A model generated the notes under the pieces. It worked only from the letters and a program-made list of their open reading frames with translations. It was not told where the DNA came from and searched no databases. Positions 51,404-62,503 of a stretch of DNA of 64,000 nt are shown here, piece after piece. Source of the stretch: Cephalotus follicularis (taxonomy: Eukaryota; Streptophyta; Magnoliopsida; Oxalidales; Cephalotaceae); assembly GCA_001972305.1 (NCBI GenBank), contig BDDD01001952.1:54806-118805 (forward strand), given 5' to 3'. Within the stretch, counting starts at the first letter, position 1, and each line of letters starts with the position of its first letter. The position numbers were made by a program, and so were the translations under genes.

Positions 51404-52674
51404 CATTTTGAGTATAAGTCCAACTTATTTAATTCCTTTTAATATTGATTAATTAAGATCAAACAAATGTGTTTCCACAAAATGCCAAATCCACATAACC
51501 GATATTTGACACCAAGACTTAATATGTCCAACATATTAAAGAACTAATCATTATTGGGCAGGGACACTATAAAATATTGGTTAAAACCGGAGGTGTTCAT
51601 AAATTACAAAAATACTCCTAGGGTTCGGTTTAGCCATTCTAAATGGTCCTAGACCAATTTAAATGCTCTCGGAATAATATCTAATATTATCCAGATGGAA
51701 AAATTAATCTAATTAATATTTTTATAATTTATTACACACCTCATTAACCCTAGATTTTCTAAGTTGTCGGTTCACGTGTACTATAATCCCTTGTCATACT
51801 TGGCCCCGATTGAGGTCTGGGGTAAGGATATGTGTCAACCCTGGATAATACCTCAATGGCTAAAATATCTGATCATTACTGGGACCTTTGGCAAACTCCC
51901 CGGAAATCTAATTTCCAGTCTACCTCAACCTTGGCCAAGGATTTCATAAGTCCAAAGTATAATCAGATCATAATAGAGTCGATCCCCTTCGCTCAGGTGT
52001 GACAATCCCATATTGCACACTCACTTATATTCGTATAGATTTGATCATACCCAAAGACCACCCGATTGCCAGCCTTGCGTAAGGACTGGGTAAGGTGGAG
52101 ATCAAAGCATAACCGTCTTCATAGAACATAGAGCAGTCACTCAGGTCTAAGGATCAGACGAGTTTGAGAACTCGCTAAGTGATCATCACTTATACACAAC
52201 CGCAACAAGTAGGAGTCACTACTGACATGAGAATAGCGACTATCCAAACAGTGTCTCCTATACGGGTCTTGTTCAGTGTACACGCTCCCAGCACGCACCC
52301 CGTATTTTCCCTAGTGTCCAACACAGATCGTAGTGAGAGAATCCATCCTCCAATTCCATGAGCAAGCAACATGCACGCAACTCTATCCGGTTCACTAATG
52401 CCCACAAAGTGAACCTATGACTTGGAACTAATTTGACATAAGGAATAAGGTAACCAATCTCACTGCCTCCATGCTACGCATCCAACCTTATGTCAGGGCA
52501 TCATAAGTATAAGCAGGTAAATAATAAACTATTCCAATGAAGTGATAAAACACAAGTGATATAGCCATAACAAAATTAGCACACATCATATATACAAGGA
52601 ATAAGATTGCTCATACAAGATAAGATATAATATGACAACCCATCTAATGGCTTATCGGGTCACTATATCTAACA

Positions 52675-52685
52675 ATCTCCCACTT
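52675..52685 (-). other. Polypurine tract of Copia-3
   Basis: Minus strand AAGTGGGAGAT before TGTTAGATA. Confidence 0.88.
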
Positions 52686-52687
52686 GA

Positions 52688-53496
52688 CCCTCAAGCTATG
52701 AACTCCTATAGCCAAAACCCATCGTCCCACGATGATGCTCTAGAGCCTTGGTGCCCATTGCATTGGTCAGTGGATCTGTTGTGTTCTCCCCTTAGGAGAC
52801 CCTCTCTAGCTGTATATGTCCCCTACCAGCAATCTCACGGATCAAATGATAGCGTCGCTCGATGTGTTTGGATCGCTGGTGAGACCGTGGTTCCTTAGCT
52901 TGTGCTACAGCCCCATTATTATCACAGTATATTACAACTGGACTAATAATGGATGGAACAACTCCTAGTCCAGTAATGAACTTACGCATCCATACACCCT
53001 CCTTGGAGGCATCTGAGGCTGCTATGTACTCGGCTTCTGTGGTAGAATATGAAATGGTCACTTGCTTTGAACTGCGCTAGCTCACAACTCCACCATTAAG
53101 TACAAAAACGTACCCAGAGACAGATTTGTGATCATCCGGATCACTATCAAAACTAGAGTCTGTAAAGCCCTCCAATTTCAGCTCACTATCTTTTCCATAG
53201 ATCAAGAACGTATCTTGAGTCCTCCTAAGGTACTTCAGGATTCCCTTGACAACTTCCCAGTGCTTCTCACCGGGATCAGACTGAAAATGACTTGACATAC
53301 CCAGGGCCAGTGCGATATCAGGCCTTGTACATAACATGGCATACATGATCGACCCTACTTCCGAAGCATAGGGTATCCGACTCATGCGTGCTCTCTCTTC
53401 AGATGTCTGAGGAGACATCTTTTGAGAAAGATGAATTCCTTCACCTATTTGTAATAGGCCTCTCTTGGAATTCTCCATGCTAAACCTCTTCAGCAC
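52688..53496 (-). pseudogene. Copia-3 RT end and RNase H, with stops
   Basis: Opens at LKRFSMENSKRGLLQIGEG and SEVGSIMYAMLCTRPDIALALGM, passes RFQSD-type linker (HFQSDPGEKHWEV), KYLRRTQDTFL, FTDSSFDSDPDDHKS and a stop after LNGGVVS. It resumes in the same frame with SKQVTISYSTTEAEYIAASD, KEGVWMRKFI, YCDNNGAVAQAKEPRSHQRSKHI and HLIREIAGRGHIQLERVS, then a stop before the TTDPLTNAM end. Catalytic acidic residues look present in the first part. It is better preserved than the RNase H of Copia-1 or Copia-2. Confidence 0.85.
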
Positions 53497-53508
53497 CTTG
53501 CTGATGTA

Positions 53509-54537
53509 CTAGCTTTGCGAAAGCCCAAGCAACCTATTGGATTTATCCCTGTAGATCCTAATACCCAGTATATAGGTGGCTTCTGCCAAATCTTTCATGG
53601 AAAAATTCTTAGTTAGCCATATCTTTGCTGATTGTAACATCCCTACATCATTCCCAATGAGAAGGATGTCATCTACATATAGCACTAAGAAAGTGATACT
53701 AGGTCCCTCTTGCTTTCGATAAACACAGGGCTCATCTACATTTTTAATGAAGTCAAATGCTTTAACTGCTTCATCAAAATGTAGATTCCAGCTACGAGAT
53801 GCTTCCTTTAGTCCATAAATGGACCGTTCGAGCTTGCACACCATTTGTGGATGCTTGGAAGATGTAAACCCCTCGGGTTGGGACATATAAATATCCTCTT
53901 CAAGAAGCCCATTTAAGAATATCGTCTTGACATCCATTTGTAATATCTCATACTCATAATGAGCGGCAACAGCAAGCAAGATCCTAATGGATTTAAGCAT
54001 GGCGACAAGTGAGAAAGTTTCAGTATAGTCAACTCCATGTCGTTGCCTATACCCTTTCGCCACTAATCGAGCATTATAAGTCTCGATTTTTCCATCTGCA
54101 TTCATCTTCTTCTTGAAGACCCATTTGCAGCCAATAGGCACTATGCCTTTGGGTGTTTCAACCAAATTCAAAACTTGGTTGGAGTACATGGAATCCATTT
54201 TGGATTTCATGGATCCTAGCCATGCTTCAGATTCAGTGCCTTGCACTGCCTCTAGATAGCTGGCAGGCTCGTCATCTTCAATGACGTTTATCTCATCAGT
54301 ACCATCAATGAGGAAACCATACCTCTCAGGTGCTAATGGGATTCTTCCTGATCTCCTCAAAGGAGGTTTGCCTAACTGAGAACCATTCTCAGCCTGAGAT
54401 CCAATCACAACTGTGTCTGTTGAAGGTCTAACCTCCAACTCGTCCATCTCCTGTGTGGTTTCTACCTGTGGCAACTCCTTGAGTTCCACCTTACTCCCAT
54501 TGTTTCCTTCAAGAAGATATTCCTTCTCTAGGAACAC
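53509..54537 (-). CDS. Copia-3 reverse transcriptase
   Basis: A 342-residue open stretch. After a spacer (EYLLEGNNGSKVELKELPQ) come RRSGRIPLAPERYGFL, AWLGSMKSKMDSMYSNQV, PIGCKWVFKKKMNADGK, ARLVAKGYRQRHGVDYTETFSL, MDVKTIFLNGLLEEDIYMSQ, SIYGLKEASRSW, the intact catalytic LYVDDILLIGNDVGM, and ILGIRIYRDKSNRLLGLSQS before a TAG. The first Met is internal to the polyprotein. Domain content equals Copia-1 RT with fewer defects. The stop at 53506-53508 precedes YISKVL and lies in the same frame. Confidence 0.87.
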   Translation of the reverse strand: MFLEKEYLLEGNNGSKVELKELPQVETTQEMDELEVRPSTDTVVIGSQAENGSQLGKPPLRRSGRIPLAPERYGFLIDGTDEINVIEDDEPASYLEAVQGTESEAWLGSMKSKMDSMYSNQVLNLVETPKGIVPIGCKWVFKKKMNADGKIETYNARLVAKGYRQRHGVDYTETFSLVAMLKSIRILLAVAAHYEYEILQMDVKTIFLNGLLEEDIYMSQPEGFTSSKHPQMVCKLERSIYGLKEASRSWNLHFDEAVKAFDFIKNVDEPCVYRKQEGPSITFLVLYVDDILLIGNDVGMLQSAKIWLTKNFSMKDLAEATYILGIRIYRDKSNRLLGLSQS

Positions 54538-55412
54538 AGCATTTCAAGAAACAAATATCTTTTGTTCGCTAGGGTGGTAGAAATAGTATCCTTTAGTTTC
54601 TTTAGGATACCCCACAAACCTGCAACTGTCTTACCGCGCTTCCAGCTTATCTGCGTCAAGCCTATTGACATAAGTCGGACAGCCCCAAACCTTCAAATGG
54701 CTTAGGCTGGGTTTCCTCCCTGACCATACCTGGTATGGAGTATAAGGCACAGATTTTGAAGGAATCTGATTCAAGATATAAGCAGTTGTATCTAGGGCAT
54801 AACCCCAGAGATAGGTAGGAAGGTCAGTAAAAGACATCATCGATCGAACCATGTCTAACAAAGTCCGATTCCTCCTTTCGGACGCACCATTATGCTGTGG
54901 TGTTCCAGGAGGAGTCCACTGAGATAGGATTCCATTATCTCTAAGATAACCTAGGAATTCAGCTGACAAGTATTCGCCACCTCGGTCTGACCGAAGTACT
55001 TTAATCGATTTACCTGTCTGTTTGTCTACTTAAAGTATGAACTCCTTAAATTTTTCAAAGAATTCTGACTTGTGTTTCATCAGATACACATAACCATACC
55101 TAGATAAATCGTCAGTAAAAGTTGTGAAGTAGATATAACCACCTCGCACACTGACCGACATAGGACCACATACGTCAGTGTGGACTAAACCCAGTAAGTC
55201 CATAGCCCTTTCTCCTTGACCAGAGAAGGGTGATTGGTCATCTTTCCCAATAAACAGAATTCACAAGTTGGATAGGACTCTAAGTCCAGGATATCAAGGA
55301 GATCATCCTTAACCAACTGTGATAGCCTAGCATCACTAAGATGACCAAGTCTACAATGCCAAGTATAGGTTTTATTTAGCTCAGTTTCTCTTTGCCTTTT
55401 CTTATTATTACT
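54538..55412 (-). pseudogene. Copia-3 pre-integrase and integrase, broken
   Basis: The pre-integrase part (TYTWHCRLGHLSDARL, CEFCLLGKM) is followed by a frameshift near 55230. The rve core is then partly readable in another frame (FGYVYLMKHKSE), with a stop near 55030 and SDRGGEYLSAEFLGYL with the second Asp. The open part 54631-54969 contains PPGTPQHNGASERRNRTLLDMV with the catalytic Glu and AYILNQIPSK. A stop follows at 54628-54630, then GYYFYHP and another stop before the RT spacer. It is inactive as it stands. Confidence 0.83.
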
Positions 55413-56492
55413 TTACTCAATGGACAAGATATTTGATTGTGAAGTATTTAAGACATATAATCCATTGTTGATAACACCATTACCAACACAAACATTGTTT
55501 GAATATATATAACATCCAATGTCTTGGAATTTAAGCTCTAAGCCCATACCATATAAGTGAGAAACATTTATAATATTCCGTACAATATTCATTACAAAAT
55601 AACAAGGATCCAATGTCAATACATAGCCATTACATAAATTCACATCACAAATTCCAACAGCTTGAGCAATGATCCTAGATCCATCACCAAGCCTCAAGTC
55701 CAGGTCTCCAGCTCCAAGCTTTCTAACTTTTCTTAGTCCCTGCAATGAATTGCAGAGGTTAGTTCCACATCCAGTATCTAATACCCATGAAGAACTACTA
55801 TTCAAAGCTAGATTAAGTTCAATCATGAACATACCTGATGTACTCGCACCATGCGGGTTATCAGCAGAGACAGCAGCAACAGCAACACGACAATCCTTTT
55901 TCCAGTGCCCGGTCTTACCGCACTGGAAACAAGCACCTTCAGCAGCTAACTTCTTCATCCGATCTTTGGCAACACTCCCACTAGCTCCAAGCTTCCCCTT
56001 CTTCTTCTTTTTCTTCTTCTTACCCTTGCCTTTTGTGTTGACAGGCATGAGCACACCCTTCCCTTTATAGGAAGACGAGGCACTGCTCTTTCCTTGGGCA
56101 GACCTAGAAGAAGGAAGAAGTAGGGATTGGGTCTTTGACTTCCCATAGTCAAAGTCGGCCTCAGCCATCCTCAACATAGCAATCAGCTCAGATAGAGTTA
56201 CCTCTATCTTGTTCATGTGAAAGGTCACCAAAAACTGTGAGAACGACTTAGGAAGGGACGTCAGAATAAGATATACATATAGATCATGGTCCATGACAAA
56301 CCCTAATTGAGCCAGCTACTCAATCATGTCTATCATCTTCAATCCGTGGTCATGAACTGAAGCTCCCTCTTGCATCTAAGCCTTAAAGAGTTTGCATGAT
56401 AGATTGAACCTTTGAGTCCTAGACTCAGCTCCATACATCTCCTGAAGGTAGAGTAGTATAGCAAATAAGGTCTCAATCTTTTCATTCTGACG
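55413..56492 (-). pseudogene. Copia-3 gag C-terminal part and protease
   Basis: Open from 56294 for 293 residues, preceded by a stop-broken stretch in the same frame. Gag end: DHDLYVYLILTSLPKSFSQF, MNKIEVTLSELIAML, a lysine-rich run near residues 90-103 (KGKGKKKKKKKKGK), and the CCHC knuckle CFQCGKTGHWKKDC. The protease has SSSSWVLDTGCGTNLCNS with D-T-G, and LGDGSRIIAQAVG. It ends SQSNILSIE just before pre-integrase. Strongly similar to the degraded Copia-2 copy. Confidence 0.87.
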
Positions 56493-56741
56493 CTAAAGCT
56501 CATGTGTCATCCCGAGAAGGGCAAGACATCTAGCCTGCTCGTCATCCTCTAGCCACTTGGCTAGTCGCTCACTCTCTTCGGGCGTCGGATATTCACCCAG
56601 CGAAGGAGGCCCCCCAGTCATCACATAGGCCATTTTATTTGCCGTAAGGACGATCTTGAGGTTACGGTACCAATCGTTGAAGTTGGGCCCCTCAAGTTTG
56701 TTTGTCTCAATTATACGGGACATTGCATTTGATAAAGCCAT
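56493..56741 (-). CDS. Copia-3 gag N-terminal part
   Basis: Begins at MALSNAMSRI, with a start supported by the parallel Copia-2 sequence. Contains ETNKLEGPNFNDWYRNLKIVL, the Copia gag N-terminal (UBN2-like) signature, MTGGPPSLGEYPTPEESERL and WLEDDEQARCLALLGMTHEL. A stop then interrupts the frame (probably CAG to TAG), which continues below with the same reading. The upstream leader is 1,688 bp. Confidence 0.85.
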   Translation of the reverse strand: MALSNAMSRIIETNKLEGPNFNDWYRNLKIVLTANKMAYVMTGGPPSLGEYPTPEESERLAKWLEDDEQARCLALLGMTHEL

Positions 56742-56934
56742 AGTAGCAACCTAGATAAGGAAATATAAACATGAGTTAGCATTTATTCCAATTTTAATAT
56801 ATGACAACCATAACACTTGGTCTTTAGTGTTTATGGTTCCTCATACTATTCTAATCGTATCCCATACCCCCATATGGAACTCGAGAAGTCTAACTTCCTA
56901 GTGGGGATTGGAATCCATTACAATCATATTATAG

Positions 56935-57236
56935 TCTCAGCTAGGGCATGACAAACTATAATATATCCAATGGGTAGCCTTTCTTGCAAATTTGTATCCA
57001 ATACAAGATACAATCATAGTATTCGGCCTTAGATTCAATATGGCCTCAGCTAGGGCATGACAAACCATTAGAATCTTGATAAGTCAAGTACCCACAATTT
57101 TCATTGGAATGCACTAATTTTAATACCCACACGTAGGTGTGTCCAAGTGCTAAAACATAGCCACCCTTTGCGGTGCCCAACACCGACGTTGACATAATAT
57201 CCCCAAGTTATCAGCCTCAGCTAGGGCATGACAAAC
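56935..57236 (-). repeat. Three-copy leader motif of Copia-3
   Basis: Minus-strand 'ggtttgtcatgccctagct' copies at 57214-57236, 57043-57065 and 56935-56955, about 171 and 108 bp apart, as in Copia-2. Confidence 0.8.
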
Positions 57237-58048
57237 CAACATTCTAGGAACACTACTCAACGAAAATTGTGGAAGGCCACGGGGAACCACTCCATGGGTT
57301 CTTATGTTAAGACTTATTATTAAAGTGAGGGAATTTGCGGTCTCAAGTTTTAATTACCGAGCCATTAATTAATTCATTGGTTGTATTAGCCAATTCCAAT
57401 TAATTACGGCTTAACATGCAAGACGTGTATCTTATGCACCTTGGGCATATTTCTAAAATATGTCAATGGATTGGCAAGGACATTATTAGTAGTGACTTGA
57501 GCCCAAAATCACTACTAGGTCTTCCTAGGTGTTTATATATAAAATTTATCTATTACAACAAATACCATGCATACATGGCCTTCAAAAGTCTTGTACTCCA
57601 TTTCTCCTTTCATCCATCTTTCCTTGCAAGGTCTTCTTTTACAAAAAGAACTTTACATTTTCGAAAGAAAAATTACATTTTAAAAATTACAAGGAAAAAT
57701 TACAAAAGCAATGAAAAATAAATAGTGCACGCAGGCACCTAATTACAAACCTTTAAAATAATAAATAAATAACAATCATCCACACATAGAAAACCATAAA
57801 CTATGTCAATGTCCTTTTTCGGGCCATCCATTGTGTATAAGATTTATATTATACCCAATATAATAAAACCACAAAATAACACATGCTATAAATAATAACT
57901 AATCATAAAATGTAATTTAAGGATTGTCAATATTGATTAAACTCCCACTAAATCAAGCAATGATTTTGATTTTCTAAGTGCCACAATGTAAAAAAAAAAT
58001 TCCAATTTTATCAAAAACAGAAATTTTTTTTTTAATTAATGCTAAAGC

Positions 58049-58106
58049 GTCGACGCTAAGACAAGGCGTCGATGCATATAGTGAAAACAGTTGAACAAGC
58101 GTCAAC
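58049..58106. repeat. GTCGAC cluster in the Copia-3 leader
   Basis: AAAGCGTCGACGCT (core 58049), GTCGAT (58068) and GTCAAC (58101), near the PBS end of the leader. Confidence 0.65.
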
Positions 58107-58416
58107 GCTTTAACCCCCTGGGCAGTTTCTGTAATTCAAAAATTGCAAAAACTTGGTTTTGAACATTAGGCAATTCAATTCCAGTCATTTCCAGACAAAT
58201 TACAGCCATATTCTACACCATGTAGGTTTCCAAAACATGTTCAAAACTCAATTTAACATAATCTCCAAGATTAATTATCAATGAAATCCAACTTCATAAA
58301 CTAGTTCATTAAGGCACTTTGAATATCAAGTCTAACCCAAACAACACATCCTTTCAATTAAACCTTCAATCAGTACATCATTCATAGCAAAAATTCAACT
58401 AAGGACGATGTGGGAC

Positions 58417-58428
58417 GCTCTGATACCA
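58417..58428 (-). other. Primer-binding site of Copia-3
   Basis: Minus strand TGGTATCAGAGC, an exact initiator-Met tRNA complement, 1 base from the LTR. Confidence 0.92.
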
Positions 58429-59200
58429 CTGATGGAATCGGAATAACCAATTCCAATGCCATAAATGGACTAAGGTGCAAAGGGTGTAGAACAAAAATTT
58501 ATAAAACAAAATATGCAGCGGAAGAACACCCAACAAAAGCAAAAACAGTCCATTATGGCTTGACCATAGGCCACATGGATCACCAAATCAACACAAGAGT
58601 TGAATCGGTGTCACCATAGCAAGTAATGGTGACACACAAACATGGGAACTAGAGAGGGAGACAAGGAGATATACCTGCGGGTGTTGGCTCCTTCGACTTT
58701 ACCGCTACTAGCTTGCGAAGACTCGTTCTTTACTTCCCTCCAAAAACGTTCAGCTACTGCTCCCAGCAGATGCACAACAGAGGAAAGAAACAAAACAGTT
58801 TCCTTATGCACTCTTTCTTTCTCTCTCAAAACTTATAAAAGGGAAAATTGAGTTTGATTAATGTAATAAAAAAAATCTACCCTAGATAAGTAACTTGATT
58901 GGTGTTTGTAGTTGAAGGAAAACTCTAAGTGCAGAGGGAATACTCATCTCGTTTTGCCCAGCAAAAACCAACCCCAAAAACTGAAACATATATTCTGCAC
59001 AAATAGCTTCTCACCAGCCCACATTCCCTCTCTCCCACTCTCCCACAAACATGGGATCATGGTCCTCACTCCCAGGGAGTCTGTAGCCATGTTCCCCACG
59101 TTTCCATAACATGCATTGATGGGAGAAAACTGCTAGAGATGTGAGAGAAAACGTGTCCACGAAGTGAGATCGTGCACAGGCTGCAAAACTCGCGATAAGC

Positions 59201-59344
59201 GTCGACGCTTTCAACAATAGCGTCGACGCTTATGGATTACATGGCACTAAACGTCGACGTCTTTCTAAAAGTCATCAACGCTATACAAGCCTTAAGCGTC
59301 GACGCTTCCCAGAATGCGTCTACGCTTTCCCAGAAGGCGTCGAC
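59201..59344. repeat. GTCGAC array of Copia-3 5' LTR
   Basis: Cores at 59201, 59222, 59253, 59274, 59298, 59318 and 59339: steps 21, 31, 21, 24, 20 and 21. One unit fewer than the 3' LTR. Confidence 0.88.
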
Positions 59345-59355
59345 GCTTTGACTGG

Positions 59356-59364
59356 TATATAAAG
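59356..59364 (-). promoter_or_regulatory. Candidate TATA box, Copia-3 5' LTR
   Basis: TATATAAAG on the plus strand, the same position as in the 3' LTR. This copy would drive the element's transcript. Confidence 0.55.
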
Positions 59365-61388
59365 CATTTTAAGTATAAGTCCAACTTATTTAATTCCTTC
59401 TAATATTGATTAAGTAAGATCAAAAAAATGTGTTTCCACAAAATGCAAAATCCACATAACCGATATTTGACACCAAGATTTAATATGTCCAACATATTAA
59501 GAACTAATCATTATTGGGCAGGGACCCTATAAAATCATGGTTAAAATCGGAGGTGTTCATATATTACCGAAATACCCCTATGGTTCGGTTTAGCCCTTCT
59601 AAATGGACGTAGACCAATTTAAATGCTCTCAGAATAATATCTAATATTATCCAGATGAAAAAATAAATCTAATTAATTTTTCCATAATTTATTACACACC
59701 TCATTAACCCTAGATTTTCTAAGTTATCGGTTCATGTGTACTATAATCCCTTGTCATACTTGGCCCCGATTGAGGTCTAGGGTAAGGATATGTGTCAAGC
59801 CTGGATAATAACTCAATGGCTAAAATATCTGATCATTACTAGGACCTTTGGAAAACTCTCCAGAAATCTAATTTCCAGTCTACCTCAACCTTGGCCAAGG
59901 ATTTCATAAGTCCAAAGTATAATCAGATCATAAAAGAGCCGATCACCTTCGCCCAGGTGTGACAATCCCATATTGCGCACTCACTTATATTCGTATAGAT
60001 TCGATCATAACCAAAGACCACCCGATTGCCAGCCCTGCGTAAGGACTGGGTAAGGTAGAGATCAAAGCATAACCGTCTTCATACAATATAGAGCAGTCGC
60101 TCAGGTCTAAGGACCAGACGAGTTTGAGAACTCGCTAAGTGATCATCACTTATACACAACCGCAACAAGTAGGAGTCACTACTGACACGAGAATAGCGAT
60201 TATCCAAACAGTGTCTCCTATACGGGTCTTGTTCAGCGTACACGCTTCCAGCGCGCACCCCGTATTTTCCCTAGTGTCCAACACAGATCGTAGTGAGAGA
60301 ATCCATCCTCCAATTCCATGAGCAGGCAACATACGCGCAAGTCTATCCGGTTCACTAATGCCCACAAAGTGAACCTATGACTTGGAACTAATTCGACATA
60401 AGGAATAAGGTAACCAATCTCACAGCCTCCATGCTAGGCATCCAACCTTATGTCAGGGCATCACAATTTTAAGCAAGTAAATAATAAACTACTCCAATTG
60501 AGCAATAAAACACAAGTGATATAGCCATAACAAAATTAGCACACATCATATATACAAGGAATAAGATTGTTCATACAAGATAAGATATAATATGACAACC
60601 CATCTAATGGCTTGTTGGGTCACTATATCTAACAGTATCAACCATACCTCTCAAGGATACAAACAATCAATCACTTGTCCGAAGACAACGCATGAGCATC
60701 AACCGTCGCTAACCCCTAGCCCACGGGAGCCACCCAGCTATCACCCCAACACCGCTGATGATAGGAGGTAAACACGATTGTCGGCACTTGGCGGGCAGTT
60801 AACACGCACGATCTGCAATACAGATGATTTGGGTGAATAAGCAAGAGCCAACTCCTGGCCCATCGGCTCACCGTCGTAGTCTAGTGATACACTCCGATCA
60901 CGAGACTATCAGCATCACTCAATCACAATCAATTCACGAATATAACATATATGTAATATAATAAGTTCTCTTTTTGAGAAAACAATAGAACTTCACTAGT
61001 TTCATTTAAGAAAACAATAACCACTTTATTAGTTCTCCCTTGGAGAACTCAATACCTTAATGCTTGGTCTTCTTTCAATTTATAATTGAAAGCATTTGAT
61101 AATTGAAATCCTTGAAATAGTGACATTTGTAAAACACTTTGACTGATAAAAATATCAGTAACAGTAACAATAGCAATATATACACGATTGCATAACAATA
61201 TACATTTCAAGGATTACAACAACGAACAATCACAATACAATCACTCGCATATATGAATCAAACATAAGGTGTAACAGTCATTCAATCCCTAAAATCTATA
61301 TTACATCCGGCAGAAAATGATTATGGAAATCATCCCTAGGGAAGCCAGTGTAGTTTCATGAGTAAATCACAAAACAGGGTCCTTAAGC

Positions 61389-61564
61389 ATCGACAGCCAC
61401 GACTTAAGCGTCACCGCTTATCTCCAAAGCATCGACAGTGTGAACTAAGAATCGAGAGTTTCGTGTCTCCAGTGCCAAAACGTTTCACATAGAGCGTCGA
61501 TATACAAGTCTTAAATGTTGACATTTACGCATTAAGCGTCGACGGTACCATTCTAAGCGTAGGT
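61389..61564. repeat. Array 1 of Gypsy-B 5' LTR
   Basis: Nine cores at 61389, 61410, 61431, 61451, 61474, 61496, 61517, 61538 and 61559: steps 21, 21, 20, 23, 22, 21, 21 and 21. Exactly one 21-bp unit more than the 3' LTR array. Confidence 0.85.
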
Positions 61565-62334
61565 GCTTCATAGCGTAAACCCAATACCAGTAGCAGGAAC
61601 CAAACAAAGCATGCAAATTCATATACCAAACCACTCCAATTCAGCATGCAATCAAATAGCAAATATATTGACATAATATAAATACTATATGTTCATGATC
61701 ATGTCAAAGTTCCTACCTCAAATCGCTTATCCCGGAATCAATTTGGGATTGATTCGTCTCTTTATGTTCCAACACACCTCAACTCAATTTCAATCCTTAA
61801 ATCCAGAATTGAATCTATATGGCATGAACACAGTAGATACAGGAACGAAATCAGCATGTATAACTAACTGATTACTAAGATAACATCACTGAGATCAAAA
61901 TAGTAGCTTACCATTCCACTTGAAGCTTCAATTTCTTCTATGAACACTCCTTGTTCCACATGCAAGATTCCCAGCTACTGTCTAGTACGTTCTCTCCTCT
62001 CTCAAGGGTTTTCTAACACTCATTTCTATCACTCAGCAGCTGATTTAAATGGATAATTCCTACCAGTGATTCATCAATTAGTCTAACTTAGATTGTTGGC
62101 ATTTCTCTTGACTCCATCTCACTACTGTGTTCACTAATTTGTTTTATTCCTCTTCTGTTTTGCAGGTGGTAGCAGTGCAGGTCACATGCAAGACTATGCT
62201 CTCAGCTCTTCAACAGTTGGTGATATGAATTGATGTGTTTTAGACATGTTTAAGACACCTGACTTGCAAGGAAACATTTAGTGCCACAACTATGTTCCAT
62301 CCAACATGTATCCCATACCTAGCACCGCTCAAAG

Positions 62335-62503
62335 CGTCGCCGGTTTCTCCCTGGGTGTCATCGCTTAAGCCACCGCTTTGCCAATCCACGTACGCTATTA
62401 CATCTTTCCAATTGACATGTATTTAACTTTAAAGCGTCGACAGTGTACCCAAGGCATCGACGGTTAAGCACAAAGCGCTGAAGCTTTGGTTTTGGGCGTT
62501 GTC
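62335..62503. repeat. Array 2 of Gypsy-B 5' LTR
   Basis: Cores at 62436, 62456, 62477 and 62498 (20, 21, 21), with weaker cores at 62335 and 62357. Confidence 0.78.

Larger units (their letters stand above)
50443..52674 (-). repeat. Copia-3 3' LTR (2,232 bp)
   Basis: The U3-side half aligns with the Copia-2 LTR (start TGTTAGATA.AGTGACC, 'attagttccaagtcatagg'). The half downstream of the TATA box is unlike Copia-2 and contains the GTCGAC array. Small open frames conserved in both LTRs (for example 50655-50870 and 58642-58851) reflect LTR identity, not genes. Confidence 0.92.
56742..58429 (-). other. Copia-3 leader
   Basis: Non-coding stretch between PBS and gag with the three-copy motif and a small GTCGAC cluster. 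No domain-bearing frame; the 101-codon plus-strand frame at 57416-57721 is low-complexity and not supported. Confidence 0.8.
50443..60634 (-). mobile_element. Copia-3: full-length Ty1/Copia element
   Basis: LTRs at 50443-52674 (3') and 58430-60634 (5'), each TGATGGAATC...ATCTAACA on the plus strand. PBS, leader, gag-protease, integrase, RT, RNase H and PPT follow on the minus strand. Flanks: ATATC left (50438-50442) and GTATC right (60635-60639). The empty Gypsy-B LTR has GTATC, so the left copy has one mutation. About a dozen differences in the first 215 bp of the LTRs (by eye) indicate moderate age. The polyprotein has several stops and at least one frameshift. Confidence 0.93.
58430..60634 (-). 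repeat. Copia-3 5' LTR (2,205 bp)
   Basis: Matches the 3' LTR end to end; 27 bp shorter overall, largely because of a 25-bp step in the array. Ends and TSD described under Copia-3. Confidence 0.92.

Noticed and set aside
52190-52405. Minus-strand frame 'CGCV...' repeated at 60150-60365 and similar to 6797-7003 and 26549-26788
   Set aside because: It falls in the U3 block shared by Copia LTRs. Reading frames are not kept between families, so it is nucleotide, not protein, conservation.
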